Of a DNA stretch of 64,000 bases, positions 41,453 through 51,127 are shown one piece after another. The first letter of the stretch is position 1, and every line of letters begins with the position of its first letter. The position numbers were made by a program, and so were the translations under genes. The stretch is from assembly GCA_934215545.1 (NCBI GenBank), contig CAKQAD010000004.1, positions 1 through 64,000 on the forward strand. Direction: 5' to 3'. The stretch comes from an uncultured Prevotella sp. (GTDB lineage Bacteria > Bacteroidota > Bacteroidia > Bacteroidales > Bacteroidaceae). The notes beneath the pieces were generated by a model, which worked only from the letters and a program-made list of their open reading frames with translations, did no database searches and was not told where the DNA came from.

Positions 41453-44272
41453 CTATTCCACTATCACCTTATAAGTAGTATGTGCAGAAGCTGTCAGAGG
41501 TGTGACAAGATAAAAGCCTGGAGCTGCATTTATAGATGTGCCTTCAGCATGCACTTTTGCTATGTGTGAGCATCCGCTTGCATCGCTGATGCTCACATTG
41601 CCCTCGAAGCCTTGCACTCTGATGGAGTGGTGCGCCCCGCTGACGCTCACATTGCAAGCCTTGGTAGCCCCATTGATGCCGGCAGGCAGCACTTCGATGC
41701 TTTTTGTTAGTGGTGCGCTCTCGTTGCCGCCACGATAGTAGCTGGCAATGCCAATGTTATGGTTGCCTGCAGGCAGATCGGTTATGAAGCACTCCCTTGC
41801 TGTGGTGCGGCACATCAGTTTGCTGTCCACATACACCGAGTAAGCAAGTGGAAAGCAAAGGTCCTTATCGGCATCGTAGTAGTTGTTGTCGCCATCTTCG
41901 TAATCTTCGCCCTTTGTTGTCGGCACCACGGTGGCAGCCACATAGAAGTTGCCATTGGCAGGAGTATATGGTTCGAACTTGCCATTGTTAAGCAAGCAGT
42001 TGCCTCTGCCGTCAGTGAGCAAATCTTGCTGCATTGCCACGCTCACAGCTCCACTTTTGCTTGTACAGTTCACCGCCAGCCAATACGTTTTGTCTTTCTT
42101 TATTTCTACGGGCTGTGTCAGTTTCAGTTCGCGGCGTTGTCCGCTGGCAAACTCCTTTGCGCTGCGTTCCGACACCAGCTTCATGTCGGTGCCATCGGCA
42201 TTGCCTTCCCACACATGCAGCTTCACCGTCATGTCCGATGGACCTTGTGCTGGCAGAAAAGCCATCTTTGTTATTGTTCCGCCCACAAAAGTGCGGAGGT
42301 CGTCGGGAGTGTACATATTGGCATATTCCACTTTGCTCTGTGCCACCTCTGTAGTTGCCATGTTGCCTCCGAAGATGTCGGCACGTGTCAGGCTATTGTT
42401 GGTGGTCCATGCCAGTTGGGTGCCATTGGCGTCGTTGTCGCCCACTGTTATGTCGTTAACGAAGTTGGCAGGCACCATAGTTCGTGTAGCCACTGTGTGC
42501 GATAGCAGTCCGTCGGCATAAGCCACATCCACCTTATACACCAGTTTTACGCCCCCCGTAGGCTCATCGTCGGTATATGTAGTAGTTGTAGAACTACCAA
42601 TTTTCGTGTCGTTGCGATAAATGTTGTAGTGGTCGATGCTGTTGCCTTCAGGCTTGTTCCATGTCAGCGTTATATTTCCGTTTTTTGCCACCGCCTTCAG
42701 CTCACTTGGCTTTGCCGGCTCATCGAGTTGTTTAAAGTCGAAGCCGATGCAGCCATTGCTCTCGCTGATATTTGTCAGAGCCCGATAGGCATATCGTCCG
42801 TCGGTAGAGTGTGTCGACGGATACGTCTTGTCGCTCAGCTCCGTGTGACCATATTCGCCAGGGAATGGTGCGGCGCCACTATTCACGCTGCCATACGACG
42901 CTGTAGAGTTGTCGGGGTCGGCGCCAGCGTCGGCACACACCGTGTATATGCCCTGTGGATGAGTGGCGTTGATATTATTGGATTTCAGTTTGCTGCCAAT
43001 AATATTCTCGTTGACATGATACACCACCAGTCCGTGTCCTGGCAGTGATGCATCGAAGGTGCCCGTGTTCTGTCGGTTTTCCATTATGAAGTATTCGCCC
43101 GGTGTACCCGTTTCCATGCGGTAGCACGTCGGGCTTTTGTCGGCTGCGGGCATATTGCTCACCGTTTGGCTTTTGTCGAGCACTGCAGGCGACATCCATC
43201 CCCACACACACTTCTGCCAGGCATTGATGCCAGTGGGGCGGTTGCCATACGATCCCGACCATGCTCCGCTTCCGAGCAAGTCCCACACGCCAGTGCCACA
43301 ATATTCTCCTCCCGACTGCGAGTAGTCGGTGTCGTAGAAGTCGGGTGCCCCAAGTGCATGTCCGAACTCATGGCATATCACTCCAATGTTTGTTATCTGT
43401 CCGCCACTTGTAAGCACTTCGGGCTCTATGGTGTATCGTCGCAGCTCCACACCTCCAAACTTCTGTCCGTATATGATGTCGCTGTGCGACCATATATCCG
43501 CAGCATTGCCCGACACCTCTTGTCCGGCACCCTGGTGCACCACGCACAATCCATCGATTATGCCATCGCCATCGTTGTCGAACTGCTTCATGTCGAGCGT
43601 CTGGCTTGCTATTGTCAGCGCATCGAATATAATCTGCTTGGCCCCTTCGGCGCCGTATGCCGCCTTTGTTTTAGGCAGCGTTATCCAATCGGTCACGCTC
43701 ACATCGATGTCGAGCAGTCCATACGACTGTTCGAGATAATAGTCGCGAAACGACCCAATGCCTCCGTAGCCCTTTTGGTTCATCATGTTGTGAAAATCCT
43801 GCTGTGTGTACTTGGTCTTAGTGTCGCTAAAGTTCACCAGCAGCATCAGCAGTTTGTGTTTGCCTTTGGCAGGGAATGTGCCATCGATCAGAAACTCCTG
43901 CTCGGCGTTGGCAGCCGCCTTAGCCCTCTGCATCTGTTTCTCCGAGAAGCGCAGCCGAGGCTTCAGCCCTATGGCTTTAGCCTCTGTCGTCGACCCGTTG
44001 AAGCGCATGTTGGAGCAAGCGATGTTGCCCTTGCCATCGGCCTTTGCGAATGTCCAATACCCCTCATTGTCGTGCAGCAAGGTGTAGCCATCGGTAGTTT
44101 CAGCCCAATGCATGCGCTCGTCGCCTTTCAGGCATATCGTTATGCGCGTGCCATCGGGCTGTGTCAGAGCTATAGGCTTCGGATAAGCCGGCATGCCATT
44201 GGCCCCCGCTGTGCTGCCAGCGAGAGCCGCTGCCACCAGCCAAGCCCTTGATTTAATATAGTTTGCTATCAT
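41453..44272 (-). CDS. Secreted M6 family (immune inhibitor A-like) metalloprotease with T9SS-like tail
   Basis: Predicted exported zinc protease of 939 aa. A signal peptide (AWLVAAALAGSTAGANG) is followed by a propeptide, then the catalytic domain with the zinc motif HEFGHALGAPDFYD and the downstream GTGVWDLLGSGAWSG, as in M6 peptidases. A fibronectin type III-like domain (ELKAVAKNGNITLTWNKPEG) and a second beta-sandwich (VTKLHVWEG-like region) follow. The last 80 residues resemble a type A T9SS sorting domain (PGFYLVT, ending YKVIVE). Overlap spacing of 2 bp with the upstream PKD protein gene indicates one operon. Likely acts on host or dietary proteins outside the cell. Confidence 0.9.
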   Translation of the reverse strand: MIANYIKSRAWLVAAALAGSTAGANGMPAYPKPIALTQPDGTRITICLKGDERMHWAETTDGYTLLHDNEGYWTFAKADGKGNIACSNMRFNGSTTEAKAIGLKPRLRFSEKQMQRAKAAANAEQEFLIDGTFPAKGKHKLLMLLVNFSDTKTKYTQQDFHNMMNQKGYGGIGSFRDYYLEQSYGLLDIDVSVTDWITLPKTKAAYGAEGAKQIIFDALTIASQTLDMKQFDNDGDGIIDGLCVVHQGAGQEVSGNAADIWSHSDIIYGQKFGGVELRRYTIEPEVLTSGGQITNIGVICHEFGHALGAPDFYDTDYSQSGGEYCGTGVWDLLGSGAWSGSYGNRPTGINAWQKCVWGWMSPAVLDKSQTVSNMPAADKSPTCYRMETGTPGEYFIMENRQNTGTFDASLPGHGLVVYHVNENIIGSKLKSNNINATHPQGIYTVCADAGADPDNSTASYGSVNSGAAPFPGEYGHTELSDKTYPSTHSTDGRYAYRALTNISESNGCIGFDFKQLDEPAKPSELKAVAKNGNITLTWNKPEGNSIDHYNIYRNDTKIGSSTTTTYTDDEPTGGVKLVYKVDVAYADGLLSHTVATRTMVPANFVNDITVGDNDANGTQLAWTTNNSLTRADIFGGNMATTEVAQSKVEYANMYTPDDLRTFVGGTITKMAFLPAQGPSDMTVKLHVWEGNADGTDMKLVSERSAKEFASGQRRELKLTQPVEIKKDKTYWLAVNCTSKSGAVSVAMQQDLLTDGRGNCLLNNGKFEPYTPANGNFYVAATVVPTTKGEDYEDGDNNYYDADKDLCFPLAYSVYVDSKLMCRTTARECFITDLPAGNHNIGIASYYRGGNESAPLTKSIEVLPAGINGATKACNVSVSGAHHSIRVQGFEGNVSISDASGCSHIAKVHAEGTSINAAPGFYLVTPLTASAHTTYKVIVE

Positions 44273-44274
44273 TC

Positions 44275-46113
44275 CTATCTCTTTAATATTTTCTGTGTTC
44301 CGGCAGCCGTCTTTACGATATACACCCCAGCAGGCAGAGACTCCACATTAAAGCTTGTGCTCTGTGCTGCAGCCTTTGTCGTAGCAACGACAGCCCCTGA
44401 AAGGTTGTATAGTGTCACGTTTTCGCCCTGTGTGGTGCCGCTCACCCACAGAGTACCATCAACGATGCGTGTGGCAAACGCCACTTTGCCATCGCTGGTG
44501 AGCGCTATGGCGCTCTCGCCATTGTTCTTTACATTCATCCACACCACCAGGTTCAGTCCGGTGCCAGCTAATGATGCGTCGAGGTTGTCGACGGGATAGT
44601 ATCCACCATCAGGAGTCAGCGTGCACTCTTCGGGCACGGCGGTAGGTTGCACATAAAGCGTTGTCTGGTTAGAGCGGTGGTTGATGCCACCGAATCCCAC
44701 ACATGTGCGCGACAGGTTTGCATCGTTCTCTGTTATCCACAAATCCTCAGGAAACTCGAAAGCCAAATAGAATGTGCCATGCGCAGTGATAGGCTTGGCA
44801 AATTTTATCATTCTCATTTCTGCTATGCCCAGTCCTGTTGTTCCGAAAGCCCCCATCATAGTGGTTTGATACGAACCATACACATTGTCGAGGTCGGGGC
44901 GTCCGTTTTTGTCGCCATACACCACCACCTTGAATGGCTTTGTTATTTCGGTGTTGTAGCACCTGCTGCTGATGTTGTAGTAGCACAGATAGAAATTAGC
45001 CGATGTTATGGTATAGTCGAAATCGTCGGGCAGATCGAATTTCTGTGCAAAGTGCGTATAGTAGTGGTTGACGCCCGTCACCCAGTCGGCGCCCGTATCG
45101 GTGCTGAACGCCTTCATGTCGCTTCGCGAAGTCAGTGCATCCTGCTTCGGGTTAGCTGTAGATATCGGCATCTGTGTAGCATCGTCGACGGCGTCAACGC
45201 TCACCGTCTCGGTGTAAGTGCTCGTACCCTTGTCGCTGGTAGCGGTGAGCTGAATTGTGTAGTCGCCATTTTTATTGAATTTGAATTTAGGGTTAGCTTC
45301 AGTAGATGTTATATCCATTGGCCCGCCTACCTTCCACAGGAAGTTGTCGGCATCGGTCGACTGATTGACCATCTGCACCTCAGCTCTTGAGAAATACACC
45401 ATGTGGCTATTCATAAGATTGAAGTGTCCGCCGAAAGAGAATGCTGCCCTTGGTCGGTTTTTCAATCCCTCGGCAGTGATGTTAAACAAGTCGATAGCCA
45501 CCTCGCCGGCAATGGCATCGTTGCCGCTAAGTGCAAACGAGAAGCAGTAGTAGCCAGTGCTCTCCGGGCTATACTTAACCGTCTTCAGCTCCCATCCACT
45601 ATTGTGATAGCCTTCAAGAGCGAGCAGCGACGAGTGTAGCTCGGCATCCTGCTCCGTGCCCACAGTAAAGTCGAAGTTGCTCACCCTTCCGTAGGTGGTG
45701 TTACCCGGCATATACAGATAAAATGAGATGCTATATTCCATGCCCTTCTCCAAGTGGAAGAACGGTGTGTACAGTCGGTCGTCGCGACTCACGGAGCTCT
45801 CAGGCGCTATGACATACCATTTGCCATCTTTGGCAGTGAGCCCATCCATGTTGCTTGTAACGAAAGGCGCACTACCCGTGGCAAGCCATCCGTTTGGCAC
45901 AAATGTAGTACCATCGTAGTCGTTGTTTTCGTTGTCGAACGATTGTGAGTAAGGCAAGTCGCACACCACGCCATCGGGCAGTTCTTCGTTAGTCTCATCG
46001 CCATCAGTTGTAGCCAGACGATTTGTTTGCAGCCAACTGTTGGCACTAGCACTTGTTGCCGACACTGCCATGGCAAGCGCCAGCGACACAAATAAAGATG
46101 TAGATATTCGCAT
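44275..46113 (-). CDS. Secreted PKD-domain protein with T9SS type A sorting tail
   Basis: Exported protein of 612 aa from ATG 46113 (the in-frame TTG six bases earlier is unlikely). The signal peptide is ISTSLFVSLALAMAVSATSA. Residues about 50-220 resemble a choice-of-anchor J/MAM-like jelly roll (LPYSQSFD, GWLATGSAPF). A PKD domain follows (NPKFKFNKNGDYTIQLTATS), then a middle beta domain. The C-terminus (VTLYNLSGAVVATT, LPAGVYIVKTAAG, QKILKR) is a classic T9SS type A signal. No catalytic motif. It is first in the operon with the M6 protease and probably binds a surface or glycan. Confidence 0.8.
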   Translation of the reverse strand: MRISTSLFVSLALAMAVSATSASANSWLQTNRLATTDGDETNEELPDGVVCDLPYSQSFDNENNDYDGTTFVPNGWLATGSAPFVTSNMDGLTAKDGKWYVIAPESSVSRDDRLYTPFFHLEKGMEYSISFYLYMPGNTTYGRVSNFDFTVGTEQDAELHSSLLALEGYHNSGWELKTVKYSPESTGYYCFSFALSGNDAIAGEVAIDLFNITAEGLKNRPRAAFSFGGHFNLMNSHMVYFSRAEVQMVNQSTDADNFLWKVGGPMDITSTEANPKFKFNKNGDYTIQLTATSDKGTSTYTETVSVDAVDDATQMPISTANPKQDALTSRSDMKAFSTDTGADWVTGVNHYYTHFAQKFDLPDDFDYTITSANFYLCYYNISSRCYNTEITKPFKVVVYGDKNGRPDLDNVYGSYQTTMMGAFGTTGLGIAEMRMIKFAKPITAHGTFYLAFEFPEDLWITENDANLSRTCVGFGGINHRSNQTTLYVQPTAVPEECTLTPDGGYYPVDNLDASLAGTGLNLVVWMNVKNNGESAIALTSDGKVAFATRIVDGTLWVSGTTQGENVTLYNLSGAVVATTKAAAQSTSFNVESLPAGVYIVKTAAGTQKILKR

Positions 46114-46611
46114 AAGCAATAAATGTTGTGTAATAACAGAGTTTATTATTGATTTTTTATAATTGTCTTTATGTAATAATTATAAAATGTTTATGGTGCA
46201 TTGGGGTGGGTGAGGGGTTGGAAAAGCACCACAATGTAAGGCAGTGAGGTTTGTAGGTGTTAAAATGCCATGCAGTGCTCATGTGTTGCAAATGTATTAA
46301 TAAAATGCAACACCTAACGATGTGTAATGTTAATATTAATTAATTAAAGGCATTTTTTTGATTTGTGCTATGGCTTAATTGTCGTGTAGGTTTCAAATAT
46401 TTGCAAAAACACCCATAAAACTAACTAAATGAAAAAATATTATTTAAAAAGTTGTCATTTTAAAACTATTATTTTTACCTTTGCTGCTGGTTATTGAGCA
46501 ACATTGGTCTGCTTTGTGCCATTTTGGCGAAGCTTGAGGCGAAATTTTGTAAAGTTTCAACCAAAATACGACATACATTATTAAAAGAATATTAATATAA
46601 AATTAAGTAAT
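46114..46611. other. Divergent intergenic region between secreted-protein operons
   Basis: 498 bp, AT-rich, no gene. Leftward -7 element TACATTTG on the minus strand (46289-46296) for the PKD/protease operon; rightward promoter at 46452-46483. A T-rich leader follows. Confidence 0.55.
46452..46483 (+). promoter_or_regulatory. Promoter of the choice-of-anchor J protein gene
   Basis: TTG at 46452-46454 and TACCTTTG at 46476-46483, spacer 21 bp. The leader would be about 120 nt. Confidence 0.55.
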
Positions 46612-48156
46612 ATGAACAAATTTTTACTTCCATCGCTTTTTTTAGCATTGTCGGGTGCCATTGCCACCGGCGACTACAGTGCGGCTGCTGCCGCAACACC
46701 CCTCTACAACACATATAATAATGCGAAAGCTTTTGCTCCCACCGCCACAATTTTCAGTGCTGATTTGAGCGAAGCCACAGCAATGGGTGAGTGGACAGCC
46801 CTCGACGCCAATGCCGATGCCAGCACCTTTGGCATTGTAGAAGGCGTGGCAGGCATCACCTACGATAGCGACAAAGCCACTGCCAACACCGACGACTGGC
46901 TCTTCAGTCCAGCTATAACCCTCACCGCTGGTCAAGACTACATTGTGAGCTACACCGTGCGCCGTCAGGGAGCCTTCGATCCCGACGACCTTGAGTTGTG
47001 GGCTGGCACTGCTGCCACCGCCGAAGGTATGACATTAAAGTTGGGCGCCTTGCAGGTGAGCGTCAATGCCGAGAGCGTTGAGGGCACCATACGTCTGCAC
47101 TGCACCGAGAGCGGCACTTGGCATGTAGGCTTCCACCTAAACACCCCAGGCACCGAAAACGGCCAATTCTCTATATTGTCGATGAAGCTCGACGCCACCG
47201 AAGCCTGCGTGCCATCAGCACCCACCAACTTCAAGGCACAGTCGTCGTTTGCCGACAAAACCCTCACCCTTACATGGCTTAACCCAACTACCGATGCCGA
47301 TGGCGTGGCGCTCAACACCAGTCTCAGCATAAAGCTCTACGAAGGCGCCACCCTGCTCACCACTCTCAACGATCAGCAGCCAGGCGAGGCAGGCAGCTAC
47401 ACCTACAGTCCGGCAGAGTTTTACGGCAAGCGCACCTACAGCGCAGTGGCAGAAATAGGCGGCATGGCATCGCCTACCGTTGTCTGCACCGCTGACCTTG
47501 GCGATGTGCAGGGAAAGCAAACCCTTGTAAAGGCATTTGAGGTGAACTCCAAAACTAAGGCCGACTGGGTGATTGAAGGCAGCGGCAAGGCATGGGCGCA
47601 CGACTATGCCAACGTGTTCATCTATAAGTTCCGTCAAGGCAATGGCGACAATTCTAACGAGTGGCTCATCTCGCCAGCCGTATCGCTCGATGCCGGCAAG
47701 CGCTATGTTATGACCTACGACCTGAAGACCAGCCGCGACTATGGCAACAACCTCAATGTGTGCATTGGCGAGCAGCAGACAGCCGATGGCATGAAGGTGG
47801 TGCAGGCCTACTACGGCCTCTGCCAGAACGGCTTCGAAACCTACACCACACCTCAGTTCTTTGTGGAGAATTCGGGCAATCACTATGTAGGCTTCCAGTG
47901 CACCAATGCCAATTACTTTGTGTCGATGCGCAACCTCTGTGTGTATTACGTAGAAGGTAGCGAGAATGCAATCACAATGCAGATGGTAGCCAGCGAGGTG
48001 GCACAGGTGGCTATCTACAGCACCGACGGCAAACTGCTAAGCACTACCGCCACATCTACAGTGGCAGGAGCCATGCGTGCCATGCCAAAGGGCACCTATG
48101 TGGTGCGCACCACCACTGCCAGCGGCGCCACACATACCATTAAAGTGATGAAGTAG
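46612..48156 (+). CDS. Secreted choice-of-anchor J-like protein with T9SS tail
   Basis: 514-aa exported protein: signal peptide (LLPSLFLALSGAIATGDYSA), then two similar jelly-roll units. Each has a DDWLFSPAITLTAGQDY-like or EWLISPAVSLDAGKRY motif, typical of cleaved-adhesin/choice-of-anchor J domains. A fibronectin-like segment lies between them (APTNFKAQSSFADKTLTLTW). The C-terminal QVAIYSTDGKLL, PKGTYVVRTTT and HTIKVMK form a T9SS type A sorting domain. No catalytic residues evident; likely an adhesin or binding protein. The following gene starts 24 bp later. Confidence 0.8.
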   Translation: MNKFLLPSLFLALSGAIATGDYSAAAAATPLYNTYNNAKAFAPTATIFSADLSEATAMGEWTALDANADASTFGIVEGVAGITYDSDKATANTDDWLFSPAITLTAGQDYIVSYTVRRQGAFDPDDLELWAGTAATAEGMTLKLGALQVSVNAESVEGTIRLHCTESGTWHVGFHLNTPGTENGQFSILSMKLDATEACVPSAPTNFKAQSSFADKTLTLTWLNPTTDADGVALNTSLSIKLYEGATLLTTLNDQQPGEAGSYTYSPAEFYGKRTYSAVAEIGGMASPTVVCTADLGDVQGKQTLVKAFEVNSKTKADWVIEGSGKAWAHDYANVFIYKFRQGNGDNSNEWLISPAVSLDAGKRYVMTYDLKTSRDYGNNLNVCIGEQQTADGMKVVQAYYGLCQNGFETYTTPQFFVENSGNHYVGFQCTNANYFVSMRNLCVYYVEGSENAITMQMVASEVAQVAIYSTDGKLLSTTATSTVAGAMRAMPKGTYVVRTTTASGATHTIKVMK

Positions 48157-48180
48157 AATCCAGTTCAAAAAAATAATAGA

Positions 48181-50391
48181 ATGAATAACTCACAATCGCA
48201 GGCGAAGCCGAGAACAATAAAAAACTCACTACGCACCCTACTATTTGCAGTGCTTCTCATCGCATCACAGGCGGTGAGCGCTGCCGAAGCACTCTTTGAG
48301 CGCATCAGTATGGAAGGCGTGGAACTTGTAGGCGGTGTGACATGGGGCATGGTCGACAAGTTCACCAACATGCAGACCGGCTTCTACACCTTCAGCTACG
48401 ACAATCGCTTCGATCCCGACCGCACACATCCCATTATAGCCAATAAGGCACTTGGAGGCTGTTGCTATTACGATGGCAAGATATATTCCAATGAGTTCAA
48501 CATGCACCAGCAAGACCTCAAGCCCATGTGGCGCATCTACGATGCCAGCACTTTTGCCCTCTTGTCGGAGCACGAACTGCCCAGTAACTGTCAGAGCACC
48601 ACTACCGCCATATCCTACGACCGCACCACAGGTTTTATCTATGGATTGAACAAAACCTACACCGAGTCGTATCTAGTGAAAGTCAATCCCGCAACGGGCG
48701 AGATGACACGCATAGGCACATACCTCGACCGCGGCAACACCTATTTAGGCATGGCAGTGAGCCCAAAAGGCGAGATATTCTGCACCTACCTCGACCGCAC
48801 CACAGATGCTATATACCTTGGCAAGATACGCAAAACCGATGGCAGGCTGGCAAAGATAGGCACCGTGATAGCCAAGAACCTGCTCGATGGCGACAACTTC
48901 GTCAACTCATCATTCGACCAGGCCATGTTCTACAACTACGCCACGGGCCGTCTCTACTGGATGTTTCAATGCCCCAGCAACGCCCTCGACCGTAGTATCA
49001 CCGCCATATACGAGCTCAACACTTCCACTCGCGAAGCCACGCTCAAGGCATGGATGCCATACGGGCTCGATGCTCCCGGCGCCTTCTTTGTAGAGCCCCA
49101 CGAGGAAGCACCAGCCATAATCGAGAATTTTGAGTGGACGCCCGATGCCGAAGGCAGCCAGTCGGGAACCATATCACTCACCATGCCAGCCACCACCTAT
49201 GCTGGAGCCCCACTCACAGGAACACTGCGCCTATTGGTTAAGGAAGGCACCACCACCATCGTCGACACGCAGGTGGCAGTAGGCACACGTTTCGAAGAGC
49301 ACCTTGCCAACCTAACAAATGAGTGGCACGAGCTGCACATCACCGTAGCAGGTAGCCACGGTGATGGTCCCACCGTAGAGCGCCGCTTCTTTGCCGGCTA
49401 TGACACCCCTACAGTCCCCACCAACATCCGTCTCACTGCCGATGGGTTGCGCACCACACTCACATGGCAGGCACCAACCACGGGCGTTGGCGGCAACCCC
49501 ATTAATAGTAGCGACCTTACCTACCGCATTACACGCTATCCTGGCGAGATAACCGTGGCAGAAGCATGTCGTGACCTGGAGTTTCAGGAAGACCATCCCG
49601 CCGACATGACACGCTATGTATACACTGTGGCGGCAATCGCTGGCGGCCACGAGGGGCGTGGAGCATTCTCTAATAACCTCATTGTAGGCACACCACTCAA
49701 CGTGCCCTATGGAGGCTCTTTCGACACAGCCTACGACTTCTACAACTACTACACCATTATTGATGCCAACGCCGACAACAGCACCTGGGCCTACGACCAA
49801 GGTTCCTGCAAGGGCCTCTACGAATTTAATGTCAATAATGCCGCCGACGACTGGCTCATATCGCCACCAATCAACTACCAGGCAGGCAAAACCTATCAGC
49901 TGCGCTTCTCTGCCTACTCGTCGATGCCCGATTATAAGGAAGATATGGATGTGACGCTGGGCGATGCCCGCACCCCAGAGGCGCAACAGCACACATTGCT
50001 GCAGCTACGCTCCATGCCTACTGAGAACGAGAGCGATGCCCCCGACTTCTACTATGCCGACTTTAGCGTGCCAACCGACGGTGTCTACTACTACGGCTTC
50101 CATGCAGTGTCGCCTAAGTTCCACTATCGGCTGTGGCTCAGCGACATCAGTGTATATGAGAAATCGCCCGACGCCATACACTCCATTGGCAGCAACAACG
50201 TGCAGCCCACAATAACCACCCAACACCGCCTGCTGCAAGTGGCATGCACTGAAGCCTGCCACATTGTTGTGACCGACACCCTCGGCAACGTGGTGGCACA
50301 CACCTATGGCAACACACTACACACACATCTGACGCCAGGAATATATGTGGTGAAAGCAGGAACGCACACGAAAAAAGTTGCGGTGGAGTGA
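48181..50391 (+). CDS. Secreted T9SS cargo protein, tandem paralogue 1
   Basis: 736 aa. The first 12 codons are a copy of the mosaic repeat module (MNNSQSQAKPRT), placed ahead of a normal signal peptide (LLFAVLLIASQAVSAAE). The mature protein starts ERISMEGVELVGGVTWG and contains a beta-propeller-like region (YDGKIYSNEF, YLVKVNPATGEMTRIG). A fibronectin domain (PTNIRLTADGLRTTLTWQAP) and a jelly-roll with ADDWLISPPINYQAGKTY follow. The tail (IVVTDTLGNVVAHT, TPGIYVVKAG) matches T9SS type A. The next gene encodes a close paralogue. Function unknown; there is no enzyme motif. Confidence 0.8.
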   Translation: MNNSQSQAKPRTIKNSLRTLLFAVLLIASQAVSAAEALFERISMEGVELVGGVTWGMVDKFTNMQTGFYTFSYDNRFDPDRTHPIIANKALGGCCYYDGKIYSNEFNMHQQDLKPMWRIYDASTFALLSEHELPSNCQSTTTAISYDRTTGFIYGLNKTYTESYLVKVNPATGEMTRIGTYLDRGNTYLGMAVSPKGEIFCTYLDRTTDAIYLGKIRKTDGRLAKIGTVIAKNLLDGDNFVNSSFDQAMFYNYATGRLYWMFQCPSNALDRSITAIYELNTSTREATLKAWMPYGLDAPGAFFVEPHEEAPAIIENFEWTPDAEGSQSGTISLTMPATTYAGAPLTGTLRLLVKEGTTTIVDTQVAVGTRFEEHLANLTNEWHELHITVAGSHGDGPTVERRFFAGYDTPTVPTNIRLTADGLRTTLTWQAPTTGVGGNPINSSDLTYRITRYPGEITVAEACRDLEFQEDHPADMTRYVYTVAAIAGGHEGRGAFSNNLIVGTPLNVPYGGSFDTAYDFYNYYTIIDANADNSTWAYDQGSCKGLYEFNVNNAADDWLISPPINYQAGKTYQLRFSAYSSMPDYKEDMDVTLGDARTPEAQQHTLLQLRSMPTENESDAPDFYYADFSVPTDGVYYYGFHAVSPKFHYRLWLSDISVYEKSPDAIHSIGSNNVQPTITTQHRLLQVACTEACHIVVTDTLGNVVAHTYGNTLHTHLTPGIYVVKAGTHTKKVAVE

Positions 50392-50618
50392 GGTTAAAAA
50401 AATCCGCAAAGATACAATTATGCGCAAGTAGTGTCAAGAGTTTCGGGTAGAAATGACTGTCGCATATAGCCAGAAATCACCATTTTTGCATAGTGGCGGG
50501 TGGTGGCTGACACTTGCTGACACTTGCTTGTAGCATTGTTCGGGCCATGTGTAAGCCATTACTTGCTGGCAATCAATGCATAAGGTCATGGCTGACACTT
50601 TTGGTATTTTTGTTAATC

Positions 50619-50749
50619 AAACACTCTATATAGAACAAGAAAAATATCAATGCCAGAAATGCTTGCCAGCGAGCAATAAGACAGAACTTTAAAAAGAAAA
50701 AATAACGATTATGCAGTTAATGTCTCGGGGAAATCCCCGAGACATTTTT
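50619..50749 (+). ncRNA. Possible small RNA
   Basis: Bounded by a consensus -7 element (50605-50612) and a perfect terminator hairpin, 230 nt after the previous gene. Only boundary signals support it; the -33 site is missing. Confidence 0.25.
50719..50749 (+). terminator. Rho-independent terminator
   Basis: AATGTCTCGGGGA (50719-50731) and its exact complement (50734-50746) with a minimal loop, then a T run. Confidence 0.85.
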
Positions 50750-50928
50750 GTTATTGAGATATGTATTTTCTTACCACAAGACACATGCATTTACATAAAC
50801 ACCTTCTCTTTTTAATAAAAAGTAAGTAAGAAGCTCTTATTTGCATTCATTGTGTTGTGTATTTACATTAAAACGTAGCATAAAGATAAAAATATCTGTA
50901 TTTCTTTCTTGTTTTTGTTGTTTTTTTG

Positions 50929-51127
50929 TAATTTTGGAAGTGTAAAACCCTGGCAGGGTATGCCGCCGTAGGCAAGAGCCACTATCGAAGAGGGTTGTAA
51001 AAGCAGCCAATGCATTATGAGAAGTGTCCACCGCCAGGCATCTGTCGTCTGCGAAGTGCAGGCAGCGCCAGCAAATGGCGTGGCAGTTTTTGGGAAACTA
51101 ACAAAACACATAAAGGAGGAAATTGTA
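50929..51127 (+). promoter_or_regulatory. Promoter and structured GC-rich leader of paralogue 2, with canonical ribosome binding site
   Basis: -7 TAATTTTG (50929-50936), then about 185 nt with several local hairpins (CCCTGGCAGGG, TGCC/GGCA, CGCCA/TGGCG, AGTTT/AAACT), ending in AAAGGAGG 7-8 nt before ATG 51128. Such a strong Shine-Dalgarno is unusual in this phylum and fixes the start. An in-frame ATG at 51017 lies inside the structure and is not the start. No riboswitch family recognised. Confidence 0.55.

Larger units (their letters stand above)
50392..50936. other. Intergenic region between tandem paralogues
   Basis: No protein gene. Contains three GCTGACACTT repeats (50492-50601 area), a -7-like TATTTTTG (50605-50612) and a stand-alone terminator (50719-50749), together a possible small RNA of about 130 nt, then a second -7 TAATTTTG (50929-50936). 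Confidence 0.5.

Noticed and set aside
51017-51127. Upstream ATG start for paralogue 2
   Set aside because: It would put 37 residues without secretory character before a clear signal peptide, and it lies in a structured leader; the ATG at 51128 has the ribosome binding site.
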